64,000 nucleotides of DNA from GWA2-66-18 sp964537395 (GCA_964537395.1 CAZIBN010000009.1:1-64000), one strand, 5' to 3'; shown: positions 1 through 8,152, counted from the first letter of the stretch. Notes: a model not told the origin generated them from the sequence alone. Translations and numbers: made by a program.

Positions 1-2
1 TG

Positions 3-404
3 CGGGCCAACTCCCCGGAGCCGGAGCCCGTGACCGAGGTGAACATCATCCCGGTCATCGATATAAGCCTCGTTCTGCTCGTTATTCTGTTCGTGACCGC
101 GCCGCTGCTCGCTTACCCGACACTTCCTGTGGAGCTGCCGCCCGCGTCGGCGCTGCCCAACCAGGAACTCACCATCGCTTTGACGTGCGCTTTGGATGGA
201 GCGTTGTCCGTGCGCGCCGCCGCCTCGACCTGGGACACCGTCGTCTCCGATCTGCGCCGGGAAGTCGATAAGAAGCAGGGCTCCATAGTCCTCATCCGTG
301 CCGACAGATCCGTGCCCTACCGCACCATCCAACGCCTGATCGCCGTGGCGAAGTCCGCGGGAGCCGCGCAGATCGCGCTCGCGACGGAGCCGGTGAAGAA
401 ATAG
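3..404 (+). CDS. ExbD/TolR-family biopolymer transport protein, 5' end outside the window
   Basis: This is the C-terminal part of an ExbD/TolR protein, the periplasmic-facing partner of an ExbB/TolQ proton channel that energises envelope transport or Tol-Pal function. The frame is open to the left edge. A GTG at 30 lies inside the conserved N-terminal stretch (PEPVTEVNIIPVIDISLVLL), so it is probably not the start. Visible features are the family motif NIIPVIDISLVLLVILF with the membrane-embedded Asp, a single transmembrane segment, and a periplasmic domain ending in the typical VPYRTIQRLIAVAKSAGAAQIALAT. The next gene is an exported OmpA-like protein, consistent with a Tol/Exb envelope operon whose ExbB gene would lie just upstream of the window. 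Confidence 0.9.
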   Translation, partial: RANSPEPEPVTEVNIIPVIDISLVLLVILFVTAPLLAYPTLPVELPPASALPNQELTIALTCALDGALSVRAAASTWDTVVSDLRREVDKKQGSIVLIRADRSVPYRTIQRLIAVAKSAGAAQIALATEPVKK

Positions 405-433
405 AGGGAGCTAGCACCGGTGCGAGCTGGGGA

Positions 434-476
434 CTTATCCCCAGCGTTTTCAACGTTGAAAGTGATGGGGATAACT
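434..476. repeat. 43-nt palindromic element, copy 1
   Basis: Intergenic palindrome with outer arms TTATCCCC / GGGGATAA around an inner perfect palindrome TTTCAACGTTGAAA. A second copy at 25864-25906 matches at about 37 of 43 positions, and paired changes in the inner arms keep the symmetry. The left outer arm also pairs with an upstream GCTGGGG (426-432), forming an alternative small hairpin with CCCCAGC (439-445). The outer arms resemble a DnaA box with one mismatch, but two isolated copies do not make an origin. Function is unknown. Confidence 0.8.
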
Positions 477-530
477 CCGCGCACCGCTTGCAATGTGCAG
501 CGAATCAGGCAATACTGTGAACGAACGACC

Positions 531-1403
531 ATGACGACCATCGCTCTTCTACTGATGCTCGCACCTCCCGTATGGAGCGCGCCCGCCAAGTCCGAGCTCT
601 CTCAGGACATCACGGTCAGGTCGCGCGCCGCCGGCGCCGTCGGCGTGCAGGTGTCCCCGCCCACCGCATCCAAGCCCGTCATCGACGAGGTGCTGCGCTC
701 GCTGTCGCTCGGTCGCGGCGCGCACGCGCCGGCGGCCGAGCGCATCCGCGCGGGCGGAGATAACGCCCGCTTCGCCCGGCCTTACCCGGAGCCCCCGTTC
801 CTCGCGCTGTCGCCGGCCAACATCGTCGCGGTCTACGACGAGTGGACCTTCGAGATCCTCGATAACGAGGGGGACATCGTCTGGAAGTCGGACGGCGTGG
901 GGATGCTCAACGAGAAGGTGGACTGGGACGGAGGCGGGCCGGACGGGCGCCTGGCCGTCGTGGCGGGGCGCTCGTATCATTACCGCTTCACGGGGCGGCG
1001 CTCCGGGCGCGCGTTCGTCATCGAGAGCGACCCGGTCCCGCTGAGATCCTTCACGCACCGCGAGTACGCGGGCGAGACGCGGCTTGAGGCCGACGCGGCG
1101 CTCTTCTTCATAGACGGGAAGGCCGAGATGACGAAGGAGGCCGGACTCTGGGTGGACGCGCTCACGAGCCGGCTGCGGCTGGGCGAGCCGCGCGCGGACG
1201 GGAACTATCGCGTGGAGCTCAGCGGCAAGGACATCCGGGGCAAGGTCGCGAAGGCGCGCGCGAAGGCGTTGGCCAAGCGGCTGGCGAAATCGCTCGTCGT
1301 GGCGCCCGAGCGCGTCGTCGTGTCCCTGATGCCCGCGATGCGCGGCGAGGCCGTCTCCGCGTTCCTTCCGCCCTCCAAAGGCGCGGCGCTGCGAATCGAG
1401 TAG
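531..1403 (+). CDS. exported protein with Ig-like and OmpA-like regions
   Basis: An envelope protein of about 290 residues. The start is placed at the ATG at 531, which gives a clean signal peptide (MTTIALLLMLAPPVWSA). The longer frame beginning with GTG at 420 would run through the palindromic repeat and is less likely. Residues about 100-190 look like a FlgD-type Ig fold (FEILDNEGDIVWKSDG, followed by VDWDGG). The C-terminal 100 residues resemble a divergent OmpA/Pal peptidoglycan-binding domain (ALFFIDGKAEMTKEAG, then RAKALAKRLAKSLVVAPERV). Placement behind ExbD suggests an Exb/Tol-associated peptidoglycan-linked protein. The OmpA similarity is weak, so the specific role is inferred. Confidence 0.7.
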   Translation: MTTIALLLMLAPPVWSAPAKSELSQDITVRSRAAGAVGVQVSPPTASKPVIDEVLRSLSLGRGAHAPAAERIRAGGDNARFARPYPEPPFLALSPANIVAVYDEWTFEILDNEGDIVWKSDGVGMLNEKVDWDGGGPDGRLAVVAGRSYHYRFTGRRSGRAFVIESDPVPLRSFTHREYAGETRLEADAALFFIDGKAEMTKEAGLWVDALTSRLRLGEPRADGNYRVELSGKDIRGKVAKARAKALAKRLAKSLVVAPERVVVSLMPAMRGEAVSAFLPPSKGAALRIE

Positions 1404-1404
1404 C

Positions 1405-1692
1405 CTACCGCCGCGCGGGGAGATGCTGCCTGCCGTGCCGAACCGTGAGAACGGCGATTCCCGCGCGTTTGATCCGGTAGATGACGCGATGATCACCGTG
1501 GATGACCTCGCGAACGCTTGCGCGCCGGATCTCCGGCACGATCCGGCCGCTTTTGGGAAATCGTTCGAGCCTTTTGACCTTGGCAAAGAGCGAGTCGATC
1601 CAGGCTTCCGCGGCGGCGGCGCTTTCGCGGGCGATGTAGCCGGCGATCTCCTCGACCCGTTCCAGGGCCAGGGGGGACCATACGACCGTCAC
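1405..1692 (-). CDS. RelE/ParE-family toxin
   Basis: A 95-residue type II toxin of the ParE/RelE fold. The N-terminal WSPLALERVEEIAGYIARES, central LERFPKSGRIVPE and C-terminal REVIHGDHRVIYRI followed by VLTVRHGRQHLP are the usual landmarks of the family. Its ATG overlaps the stop of the preceding antitoxin gene by 4 nt, the normal layout for co-translated toxin-antitoxin pairs with the antitoxin first. Family members either poison gyrase (ParE) or cleave mRNA on the ribosome (RelE). The sequence here looks closer to the ParE branch, but the target cannot be decided from sequence alone. Confidence 0.88.
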   Translation of the reverse strand: MTVVWSPLALERVEEIAGYIARESAAAAEAWIDSLFAKVKRLERFPKSGRIVPEIRRASVREVIHGDHRVIYRIKRAGIAVLTVRHGRQHLPARR

Positions 1693-1970
1693 TTTCTTAA
1701 ACGCGCGTGGAGTACGCGCCGGGCGGCCTCGTGGCCGACGGCCGCTCCGGCGTCGACCTGCTTCTCGGCGTCGCGGACGTCACGAATCAACTCCAATTCT
1801 TCAAGCAGCGCCTCGTAGTCGGAGACGTCGAGAAGGACGGCGGCGCCGTTGCCTCGGTTGGTGATGACCAGAGGGCGATGAGTCTCCCGCACTTGCGAGA
1901 TGTAGGACGCCACCTTCGCGCGAAATTCGGAAAGCGAACGGACGTCCTTATCCATACGCGGTCTTTTCAT
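1689..1970 (-). CDS. Phd/YefM-family antitoxin
   Basis: A 93-residue antitoxin. It carries the YefM/Phd N-terminal DNA-binding motif (SLSEFRAKVASYISQVRETH, then RPLVITNRGNGAAVLLDVSDYEALLEELEL) and a C-terminal tail that would bind the toxin. The start at 1970 is preceded by a purine-rich GAGGGG; an in-frame ATG at 1955 is an alternative. Antitoxins of this family repress their own promoter by binding TGTACA-type palindromes, and such half-sites lie 10-39 nt upstream (1980-2009). The cognate toxin follows with a 4-nt overlap. Confidence 0.88.
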   Translation of the reverse strand: MKRPRMDKDVRSLSEFRAKVASYISQVRETHRPLVITNRGNGAAVLLDVSDYEALLEELELIRDVRDAEKQVDAGAAVGHEAARRVLHARLRK

Positions 1971-1979
1971 GTGCCCCTC

Positions 1980-2009
1980 TGTACGCCTTTGAGTACATCT
2001 AAGTGTACA
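1980..2009. promoter_or_regulatory. TGTACA operator cluster of the toxin-antitoxin operon
   Basis: Three half-sites lie directly upstream of the antitoxin: TGTAC at 1980-1984, GTACA at 1993-1997 and a complete TGTACA at 2004-2009. TGTACA cores are the known operator motif of YefM-type antitoxins, so this is the likely autoregulatory operator. The assignment rests on motif and position only. Confidence 0.65.
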
Positions 2010-2047
2010 TCGCAAACCGTGACGATTCAAGGGCCCTCGGCCGAGGG

Positions 2048-3310
2048 CTAACGGCGCGCGCCGTAAGGCGAGGACTGGTTCCAAGGCGCGAACACCGGGA
2101 GAAGAAGCATCGCCGGAACTCCGGCCGCGATCGTGATGAGGAAAAACATCGGCCAGCCGGTCGCCGTGGCGATCTTGCCCGCCGGGGCCACGAGCACGTC
2201 GCGGCTGAGGGCCATCAGGCTCGTCATGAGCGCGTACTGCGTCGCCGAGTAGCGCGGGCTGCACAGGCTCATGAAGAAGGCTCCGAAGCCCGCCACGACG
2301 AGGCCGGCGCAGAAGTTCTCCACGATGATCACGCCCACCATGACCGGGTAGCGCGGGTCGAGGGCGAGGAGGTAGTAGCCGATGTTGCTGGCGAGCTGAA
2401 GCACGCCGAAGATCCACAGGCAGCGGTTGATGCCGAGGCGGTTGATCGAAGCGCCTCCGCACAGCGCGCCGACGATCGTGGCCAAAAGGCCGACGCCGCC
2501 CTGGATGGCGCCGACGTCGGTTTGGGAGAAGCCGGATTTGAGGAGGAAGGGCGTGGCCATGTTGCCGGCCATGGAGTCAGCGAGGCGGTAGAGGGTGATG
2601 AAGACGAGGATGACGATGGCGCGCCATTTCGAGCGGGCGAAGAAGTCGCGGAAGGGCTCGACGATCGCCTCGGCCATGGTCTCCGGCGGCTTGGCGAGCG
2701 GCGGCGGCTCCGGCGCCCAGATCGTGGCGCCCACGCCGAGAAGCATGAGGGCCGCCATCATGAGGTACACCGAGCTCCAGGTCATGCGGTCGGCGAGTAT
2801 GAGGGCCGCCGAGCCAGTGATGAGCAGGGCCGCGCGATAGCCGACGACGTAGATGGCGGTGCCGGCGCCCATCTCGCGGGGCTCCAGAATATCGACGCGA
2901 TACGCGTCGATGGCGATGTCCTGCGTGGCGCTCAAAAAAGCGACGCCCAGCGCCGTAAACGCGAAGGCCAGAACGGCAGTGCGCGGATCGCCGAAGGCCA
3001 GCGCCGCGATCGCCAGCGCCAGCGCCGCCTGGGAGACGGCCATCCAACCGCGGCGGCGGCCAAGGAAGGGGGGGCAGTAGCGGTCGATGAACGGGGCCCA
3101 GAGGAATTTCGTCGAATAAGGAAGTCCGACGAGGCTGAACAGTCCGATCGTGGTGAGGTCCACCTTCTCGGCGGTCATCCAGGCCTGGAGCGTGCGGCTC
3201 GTCAGGAAAAGAGGGAGGCCGCCCGCGAAGCCGAGCAAGCCGATCGCGGCCATCTTGCGCGAGGCGAAGACCCGAAGGCCGGACAACGCCGGGGAGGCGA
3301 TTTCGCTCAT
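2048..3310 (-). CDS. ampG: AmpG-like muropeptide MFS permease
   Basis: A 420-residue, 12-14-helix major facilitator protein of the AmpG/acetyl-CoA transporter branch, which imports anhydro-muropeptides for cell-wall recycling. Diagnostic segments are GFAGGLPLFLTSRTLQAWMTAE near the N terminus, GLPYSTKFLWAPFIDRY and LGRRRGWM in the first cytoplasmic loops, and ATQDIAIDAYRVDIL in the fifth helix region. The gene is divergent from the isocitrate dehydrogenase gene across only 40 nt. On the minus strand a TATACT box lies 5 nt before the ATG and there is no SD. The substrate is inferred from family membership. Confidence 0.85.
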   Translation of the reverse strand: MSEIASPALSGLRVFASRKMAAIGLLGFAGGLPLFLTSRTLQAWMTAEKVDLTTIGLFSLVGLPYSTKFLWAPFIDRYCPPFLGRRRGWMAVSQAALALAIAALAFGDPRTAVLAFAFTALGVAFLSATQDIAIDAYRVDILEPREMGAGTAIYVVGYRAALLITGSAALILADRMTWSSVYLMMAALMLLGVGATIWAPEPPPLAKPPETMAEAIVEPFRDFFARSKWRAIVILVFITLYRLADSMAGNMATPFLLKSGFSQTDVGAIQGGVGLLATIVGALCGGASINRLGINRCLWIFGVLQLASNIGYYLLALDPRYPVMVGVIIVENFCAGLVVAGFGAFFMSLCSPRYSATQYALMTSLMALSRDVLVAPAGKIATATGWPMFFLITIAAGVPAMLLLPVFAPWNQSSPYGARR

Positions 3311-3315
3311 GGCGC

Positions 3316-3341
3316 AGTATATAACTTGAATTTGGTAAAAT
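3316..3341. promoter_or_regulatory. divergent promoter pair between ampG and icd
   Basis: On the minus strand TATACT (complement of 3316-3321) ends 5 nt before the ampG ATG. On the plus strand an extended -10, TGGTAAAAT (3333-3341), ends 9 nt before the icd ATG at 3351. Neither gene has an SD, so both transcripts would have almost no leader. Confidence 0.5.
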
Positions 3342-3350
3342 CTGAAAATA

Positions 3351-4814
3351 ATGTCCCCGAAAAGCTCGTCTCACCCCATCACCCTCATCCCCGGAGACGG
3401 CATCGGCCCCGAAGTCGTCGCCGCCGTCCAGGCCGTGCTCGCCGCCGCCGAGGTCAAGATCACCTGGGAGGTGCGCCACGCCGGCGCCCGCGTCTTCAAG
3501 AACGGAGTCGCCTCCGGCGTCCTGCCCGACACCATCGAATCCATCCGCCGCACGCGCTGCGCGCTCAAAGGTCCGCTCGAAACGCCGGTGGGCTTCGGCG
3601 AAAAGAGCGCCAACGTCACGCTGCGAAAATTCTTCGAAACCTACGGGAACATCCGCCCGGTGCGTGAATTGCCCGGCATCCGCACGCCCTACTCAGGGCG
3701 CGGCATCGATTTCGTCGTCGTAAGAGAGAATGTCGAGGATCTCTACGCGGGCATCGAGTACATGCAGACGCCCGGGGTGGCGCAGGCGCTGAAGATCATC
3801 ACGCGCAAAGGATCGGAGAAGATCTGTCGGCTGGCATTCGAACTCGCCCGCGCTGAGGGACGAAAAAAAGTAACGTGCGCCACAAAAGCGAACATCTTAA
3901 AGTTCACCGAAGGATTATTCAAACGTGTATTTGAAGATGTCTCAAAAGACTATCCGGAAATCCATGCCGAGCACCAGATCGTGGACAACTGCGCCCATCA
4001 GCTCGTCATGCGCCCCGAGCAGTTCGACGTGCTCGTGATGACGAACATGAACGGCGATATCCTGTCGGACCTCGCCTCGGCCCTGATCGGCGGCCTCGGC
4101 TTCGCGCCCTCGGCCAATCTTGGGGATGGAGCGTCTATTTTCGAAGCGGTCCACGGCTCCGCGCCGCAGATCGCGGGCAAGGACATGGCCAACCCGACCG
4201 CGCTCCTGAGCAGCTCGGTGCTGATGCTGCGGCACCTCGGCGAGATGAAGGCCGCTGATGCGATCGAGAACGCGCTGTTCGTCACGCTCGAGGACGGCAA
4301 CGTCCTGACGGCCGATATGGCCGGCGGCGGCCGCGAGCCCTCGGGCACGAAGGCGTTCACCGCCGAAGTGATCCGCAACCTCGGCTCGGCGCCCAAGTCC
4401 TATCCGCGCCGCGAGTACCTGCGCATCAAGATGCCCAAGGTCACCCGCGAGGCCGTCATGGTCACCGCCAAGGACACGCGTCCGATGGGCGTGGACATCT
4501 TCGTGGCGACCGCGATCGACCCGGGCGTCCTCGGCCCTTCGATCGAGAAGGTCCTGACGGGCCTGCCCGTGCGCCTCGCCCAGATCTCGAGCCGCGGCAC
4601 GAAGGTCTATCCCAACACCCACGACATCGAATCGGACCCCGTGGACTGCGCGCGGCTGAGATTCAAGGTCGCCGTTCAGGGCGAGACCCTGGACGACAAG
4701 GACATCGCCGAGCTCCTGCTGCGCGTGGGCACCCAGGTGCTGTGGGTGCACGTCGAAAAGCTGTTCAAATACGACGGCCAGCCCGCCTTCACGAAGGATC
4801 AGGGCGAGGACTAG
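3351..4814 (+). CDS. icd: isocitrate dehydrogenase, long form with C-terminal extension
   Basis: This enzyme oxidatively decarboxylates isocitrate to 2-oxoglutarate in the TCA cycle. The substrate loop GEKSANVTLRKFFETYGNIR (residues about 83-102) and VVRENVEDLYAGIEY are typical of the isocitrate/isopropylmalate dehydrogenase family. HGSAPQIAGKDMANPTALL is more like the NAD-using branch than the NADP-specific one. At 487 residues it is about 140 longer than the usual NAD-IDH. The extra C-terminal domain (from about residue 345, LRIKMPKVTREAVMV) matches the layout of the Thermus-type enzyme. The start has an extended -10 but no SD. Confidence 0.88.
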   Translation: MSPKSSSHPITLIPGDGIGPEVVAAVQAVLAAAEVKITWEVRHAGARVFKNGVASGVLPDTIESIRRTRCALKGPLETPVGFGEKSANVTLRKFFETYGNIRPVRELPGIRTPYSGRGIDFVVVRENVEDLYAGIEYMQTPGVAQALKIITRKGSEKICRLAFELARAEGRKKVTCATKANILKFTEGLFKRVFEDVSKDYPEIHAEHQIVDNCAHQLVMRPEQFDVLVMTNMNGDILSDLASALIGGLGFAPSANLGDGASIFEAVHGSAPQIAGKDMANPTALLSSSVLMLRHLGEMKAADAIENALFVTLEDGNVLTADMAGGGREPSGTKAFTAEVIRNLGSAPKSYPRREYLRIKMPKVTREAVMVTAKDTRPMGVDIFVATAIDPGVLGPSIEKVLTGLPVRLAQISSRGTKVYPNTHDIESDPVDCARLRFKVAVQGETLDDKDIAELLLRVGTQVLWVHVEKLFKYDGQPAFTKDQGED

Positions 4815-5158
4815 CGCAAGGTCCCGATCCGGTACTCCTGCAGCGCCGCTCGCGCCGCGGAGGAATGAGGACGACCCAGGCCCTTTGTCCTGAAGGCCCC
4901 GGTCGCGTCCTTCCCGCACTGATCAGTCATCGTTCTCTCCGGCGCGGGGTGAAGGGGGATGTAGACGCTGAGCGCGTAGACCTTTCCCTCGATGGCCATC
5001 CAGCAGTCTTCCCTGGAGGAGTGACGCGCCAGGTCGGCCGCCGACCAGTTCTTCTCCGGAGCGACGGGCTCCGGAGACAGGCGCCCCCGGATGACGATCG
5101 CCGCCACGCAGGCGAGGAAGGCGATGGACATCGCGAGCATGAAGCGCTTCAGAGCCAT
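4811..5158 (-). CDS. membrane-anchored cytochrome b5-like protein
   Basis: A 115-residue protein with an N-terminal membrane anchor or signal (MLAMSIAFLACVAAIVIRG) and a cytochrome b5-like heme domain. That domain reads WSAADLARHSSREDCWMAIEG, KVYALSVYIPLHP, then CGKDATGAFRTKG. In canonical b5 the first heme ligand lies in HPGG; here HPAPE replaces it, so the His is kept but the glycines are lost. It starts 10 nt inside the end of the ferric-reductase-like gene, which implies co-translation and an electron-transfer partnership. Its 3' end abuts the convergent icd gene with a 4-nt overlap. Confidence 0.75.
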   Translation of the reverse strand: MALKRFMLAMSIAFLACVAAIVIRGRLSPEPVAPEKNWSAADLARHSSREDCWMAIEGKVYALSVYIPLHPAPERTMTDQCGKDATGAFRTKGLGRPHSSAARAALQEYRIGTLR

Positions 5159-6336
5159 GTGAAGTCCTCCGTATGGAGGCGGGCCGGCGCAACGCCCGCG
5201 CCGCTCAATTCCCGGCGCGCCACGGCGATCAACGGAGAGGGCCCGCAAACGAACACATCGCGCTCGGCAAAGTCCGGGCAGCGGGAACGTAAGAACGCCA
5301 TGGTGAGCGGCCCTTCCCGATAAAAATAATGAGGACGAAACGCGAAGCCCTGAACATGGGCCGCGACGGCTTCGAGCTCTTCGATGAAGTGCGCCCGGGA
5401 CACATCCTGAACGCAGTAGACGAGATGAACATCGACGGGCCGGGCTGCGTCCAGGGCGCGCGCTCGGGCGAGAAAGGGGGTGATCCCGATGCCGCCCGCG
5501 ATCCATAATTGACGCATCTGCGTCGCGTCCGGAGCAAAAAAACCTCCGTAAGGTCCCTCGACGATGACCGCGGCACCCGTTGCGACCGTCTGCAGTGCAT
5601 GTGACGCGTCACCAAGATCCTTGATCGCGATCCGCAGGACCGGCTCGCCGGGCGCGGAGGAGACGGTGTAGGGATGCTCCTCGCCGCGTCCGGAGGCGAG
5701 GCCGGCGTCGAGAGGCGTCAGGTAGACGAATTGACCGGCGTGATATCTGAGGATGCCGCCATCGGGCTTCAGCGATAATTCGACGACGCCTTGTCCGATC
5801 GCGGCCGCGCGAACGATCGTGTAGCGCTTTCCGCCGAGAAAACGGGCGAGCCTCATGCGATAGACGAATGCCGCGAGGGCGAGCCCGCCGCCCGCCGCCC
5901 AGACCGCCGCCGGCAAAACACGGCTCAAGGCGATCGCGTGCGCCAGCCCCAGGACCAAGGCCAGGCCGGAGAGGGCATGAAGAGATTTCCAGCGCTGATA
6001 ATCCATGCGGCCGAAAAAATCGAAGGTGGGGGCAAGGAACGCGGCCATCGCGACCAGCGCCGCCCAACCCATCCAGACGCTCCAGGACTCGTAGCCCGGA
6101 AATAACGCTGCCGACGCGGCCCTCGGAGACGAGGCCGCAAAGGCGAGCAGCAGAGGATGGGCCATGAGCAGGAGGAACGAGGCCGCCCCCAAAAGATGAT
6201 GAACTTTCCAGAGCCGCGTCAGCCCGCCGAAGCGCGTATCCACGCCGGGAACACGCGAGCTCAATAGCCCCGCAAGCAGATAAAACGCCAGGCCGAGGGC
6301 GCCTGCGTATAACCCGCAATTATTGAGGGAAAACAT
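5149..6336 (-). CDS. ferric reductase-like transmembrane flavoprotein oxidoreductase
   Basis: An integral membrane flavocytochrome with six predicted helices holding paired histidines (HHLLGAASFLLLMAHPL; KSLHALSGLALVLGLAHAIALS). An FAD-binding domain follows (RYHAGQFVYLTPLD, EEHPYTVSSAP), then an NAD-binding module (LWIAGGIGITPFLARARAL, DVFVCGPSPLIA). The family moves electrons from NAD(P)H through FAD and heme to an acceptor across the membrane. The start at 6336 (MFSLNNCGLYAG) puts the first helix at the N terminus; the frame could be extended to 6426, which is less plausible. It is translationally coupled to the cytochrome b5-like gene. Confidence 0.85.
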   Translation of the reverse strand: MFSLNNCGLYAGALGLAFYLLAGLLSSRVPGVDTRFGGLTRLWKVHHLLGAASFLLLMAHPLLLAFAASSPRAASAALFPGYESWSVWMGWAALVAMAAFLAPTFDFFGRMDYQRWKSLHALSGLALVLGLAHAIALSRVLPAAVWAAGGGLALAAFVYRMRLARFLGGKRYTIVRAAAIGQGVVELSLKPDGGILRYHAGQFVYLTPLDAGLASGRGEEHPYTVSSAPGEPVLRIAIKDLGDASHALQTVATGAAVIVEGPYGGFFAPDATQMRQLWIAGGIGITPFLARARALDAARPVDVHLVYCVQDVSRAHFIEELEAVAAHVQGFAFRPHYFYREGPLTMAFLRSRCPDFAERDVFVCGPSPLIAVARRELSGAGVAPARLHTEDFTWL

Positions 6337-6418
6337 GCACTTATTACATTGCAACACAGCGGCCATCCGGCCGGGTGGGATAGCGGACTCATGGCTGAAC
6401 CGTTGCGTAGGTAAAGCC

Positions 6419-8146
6419 GTGAACAAAAACCCCCTGAAGCCCGCGTCCCCGCCGATCCCCTCTCACGCGAACGGCCCCATTCCAAGCCCGTCCGCGGCCC
6501 CCGATACCTCCCACCATCCCGGCCGAACCGGGATCGATCTTTTGCACGACCCCCTGTACAACAAAGGCACGGCGTTCACGTACAAGGAGCGGCAGAAGCT
6601 CGGCATCCTCGGCCTTCTCCCGCCGAAGGTTTCGACGCTGAAGGACCAGGCGATCCGCGTCATCGCCAACGTGCGCAAGCGCGTCACCGATCTGGAAAAG
6701 TACGTGGACATGCTCTCGCTCCTCGACCGCAACGAGACTTTGTACTACCGCGTCGTCACCGACAACATCGAAGAGATCATGCCGCTCATCTACACCCCGA
6801 CGGTCGGCAAGGGCTGCCAGCTGTACGCGCACCTCTTCCGCCGTTCGCGCGGCCTGTTCATCACGAAGTACGAGAAGGGCCACATCAAAGAGGTGCTCCG
6901 CAACTGGCCGCGCAAGGACGTGCGCGTCATCGTCGTCACCGACGGCCAGCGCATCCTCGGCCTGGGCGACCTCGGCGCCAGCGGCATGGGCATCCCGGTG
7001 GGCAAGCTCGCGCTGTACACGGCCTGCGGCGGCATCCCGCCCGGCCAGACCTTGCCGATCACGCTCGACGTGGGGACGAATAATCCGGCCTTGCTCGCCG
7101 ATCCGCTGTATCTCGGCATGCCCGAGAAGCGCATCGAGGGCAAGGAGTATGACGACCTGGTCCAGGAATTCGTCGAGGCCGTGCAGGAGGTCTTCCCGAA
7201 GGCGATGATCCAGTTCGAGGACTTCGCCAATCACAACGCCTTCCGCCTGCTCGAGAAATATCGCGACGAGGTCTGCTGCTTCAACGACGACATCCAGGGA
7301 ACCGCCTCGGTCACCTTGGCGGGGCTGTACTCCGCCGGACGCATCACCGGGCGCAAGCTCACCGACGAGGTCATCCTGTTCCACGGCGCCGGAGAGGCGG
7401 CCATCGGCATCGGCGACCTCGTCGTCGGCGCGATGATGGCGGAAGGCTTGACCAAGGAGCAGGCGAAGGCACGATGCTGGTTCATGGACTCCAAGTCGCT
7501 GGTGGACAGCAGCCGCACCGACCTGCAGCACCACAAGCTTCCTTACGCCCACAAGCATGACCACGGTCCGGTGCCGAACCTGCTCGCGGCGGTCAAGGCG
7601 ATCAAGCCCACGGCGCTCATCGGCGTCTCGGGCATGGCACAGCAGTTCACGCAGGAGATCATCGAGGAGATGGCGCGCCTCAACAAGCGGCCGCTGATCT
7701 TCGCGCTGTCCAACCCGACCTCCAACGCCGAATGCTCGGCGGAGCAGGCCTACGAGCTGTCGGACGGGCGGGCGATCTTCTGCAGCGGCAGCCCTTTCCC
7801 CACGTACGTCTACAAGGAGCAGACCTTCGTCCCGGGACAAGGCAACAACGCCTACATCTTTCCGGGTGTGGGCCTGGGCGTCGTCGCGGTCGCGTCCACG
7901 CGCGTCACCGACGAGATGTTCGCCGAGGCGGCGAAGGCTCTCGCTCTCCTCGTCACCGAGGAGGATCTGAAGCAGGGCGCGCTGTTCCCGCCCTTGACCA
8001 AGATCCGGGAGATCTCGGCCCGCATCGCCGAGGCCGTTGCCGAGGTGTGCTATAAACGCAAATTAGCCACCGTGCCGCGTCCGAAGGACCTGCGCAAGAC
8101 CATCGAAGCGATGCAGTATCAGCCGGAATACAAGGAATACGTTTAA
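6419..8146 (+). CDS. NAD-type malic enzyme
   Basis: This malic enzyme converts L-malate to pyruvate and CO2 with reduction of NAD(P). At about 575 residues it matches the long SfcA/MaeA class. Visible landmarks are LYYRVVTDNIEEIMPLIYTP near the N terminus, the metal-binding EDFANHNAFRLLEKYRDE, FNDDIQGTASVTLAGLYSA and the nucleotide-binding GAGEAAIGIGDL. A GTG start at 6419 (VNKNPLKPAS) with a weak AGGT upstream gives the usual length. The frame extends to 6323 but would then overlap the divergent reductase start. The ferredoxin reductase gene follows with essentially no gap, suggesting malate-derived reducing power feeds ferredoxin/NADP exchange. Confidence 0.88.
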   Translation: MNKNPLKPASPPIPSHANGPIPSPSAAPDTSHHPGRTGIDLLHDPLYNKGTAFTYKERQKLGILGLLPPKVSTLKDQAIRVIANVRKRVTDLEKYVDMLSLLDRNETLYYRVVTDNIEEIMPLIYTPTVGKGCQLYAHLFRRSRGLFITKYEKGHIKEVLRNWPRKDVRVIVVTDGQRILGLGDLGASGMGIPVGKLALYTACGGIPPGQTLPITLDVGTNNPALLADPLYLGMPEKRIEGKEYDDLVQEFVEAVQEVFPKAMIQFEDFANHNAFRLLEKYRDEVCCFNDDIQGTASVTLAGLYSAGRITGRKLTDEVILFHGAGEAAIGIGDLVVGAMMAEGLTKEQAKARCWFMDSKSLVDSSRTDLQHHKLPYAHKHDHGPVPNLLAAVKAIKPTALIGVSGMAQQFTQEIIEEMARLNKRPLIFALSNPTSNAECSAEQAYELSDGRAIFCSGSPFPTYVYKEQTFVPGQGNNAYIFPGVGLGVVAVASTRVTDEMFAEAAKALALLVTEEDLKQGALFPPLTKIREISARIAEAVAEVCYKRKLATVPRPKDLRKTIEAMQYQPEYKEYV

Positions 8147-8148
8147 AT

Positions 8149-8152
8149 GGAG
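8149..8152 (+). promoter_or_regulatory. ribosome binding site that decides the fpr start
   Basis: GGAG six nt before the ATG at 8159 lies inside the extension that would begin at 8147. It favours the shorter, 463-residue product. Confidence 0.6.

Noticed and set aside
30..32. GTG as the start of the exbD gene
   Set aside because: It lies inside the conserved cytoplasmic N terminus of the family, and the frame stays open to the window edge.
434..476. Replication origin from DnaA-box-like TTATCCCCA arms
   Set aside because: Only two boxes per site, each with a mismatch, in a palindrome repeated elsewhere; no dnaA, dnaN or AT-rich unwinding region nearby.
420..530. GTG start at 420 for the OmpA-like gene
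   Set aside because: The extension translates the palindromic repeat and precedes a proper signal peptide at 531.
2003..3667. Long plus-strand open frame of 554 codons
   Set aside because: It is antisense to ampG, its product is Arg/His/Asp-rich low-complexity, and it matches nothing; the ampG frame has clear transporter motifs.
4811..5158. Frameshifted C-terminal part of the ferric-reductase-like gene
   Set aside because: The reductase ends normally after its NAD-binding domain, and the small frame has its own ATG, anchor and heme-like domain.
6389..7840. 483-codon minus-strand open frame
   Set aside because: Antisense to malic enzyme, whose catalytic motifs are intact; the mirror protein is low-complexity.
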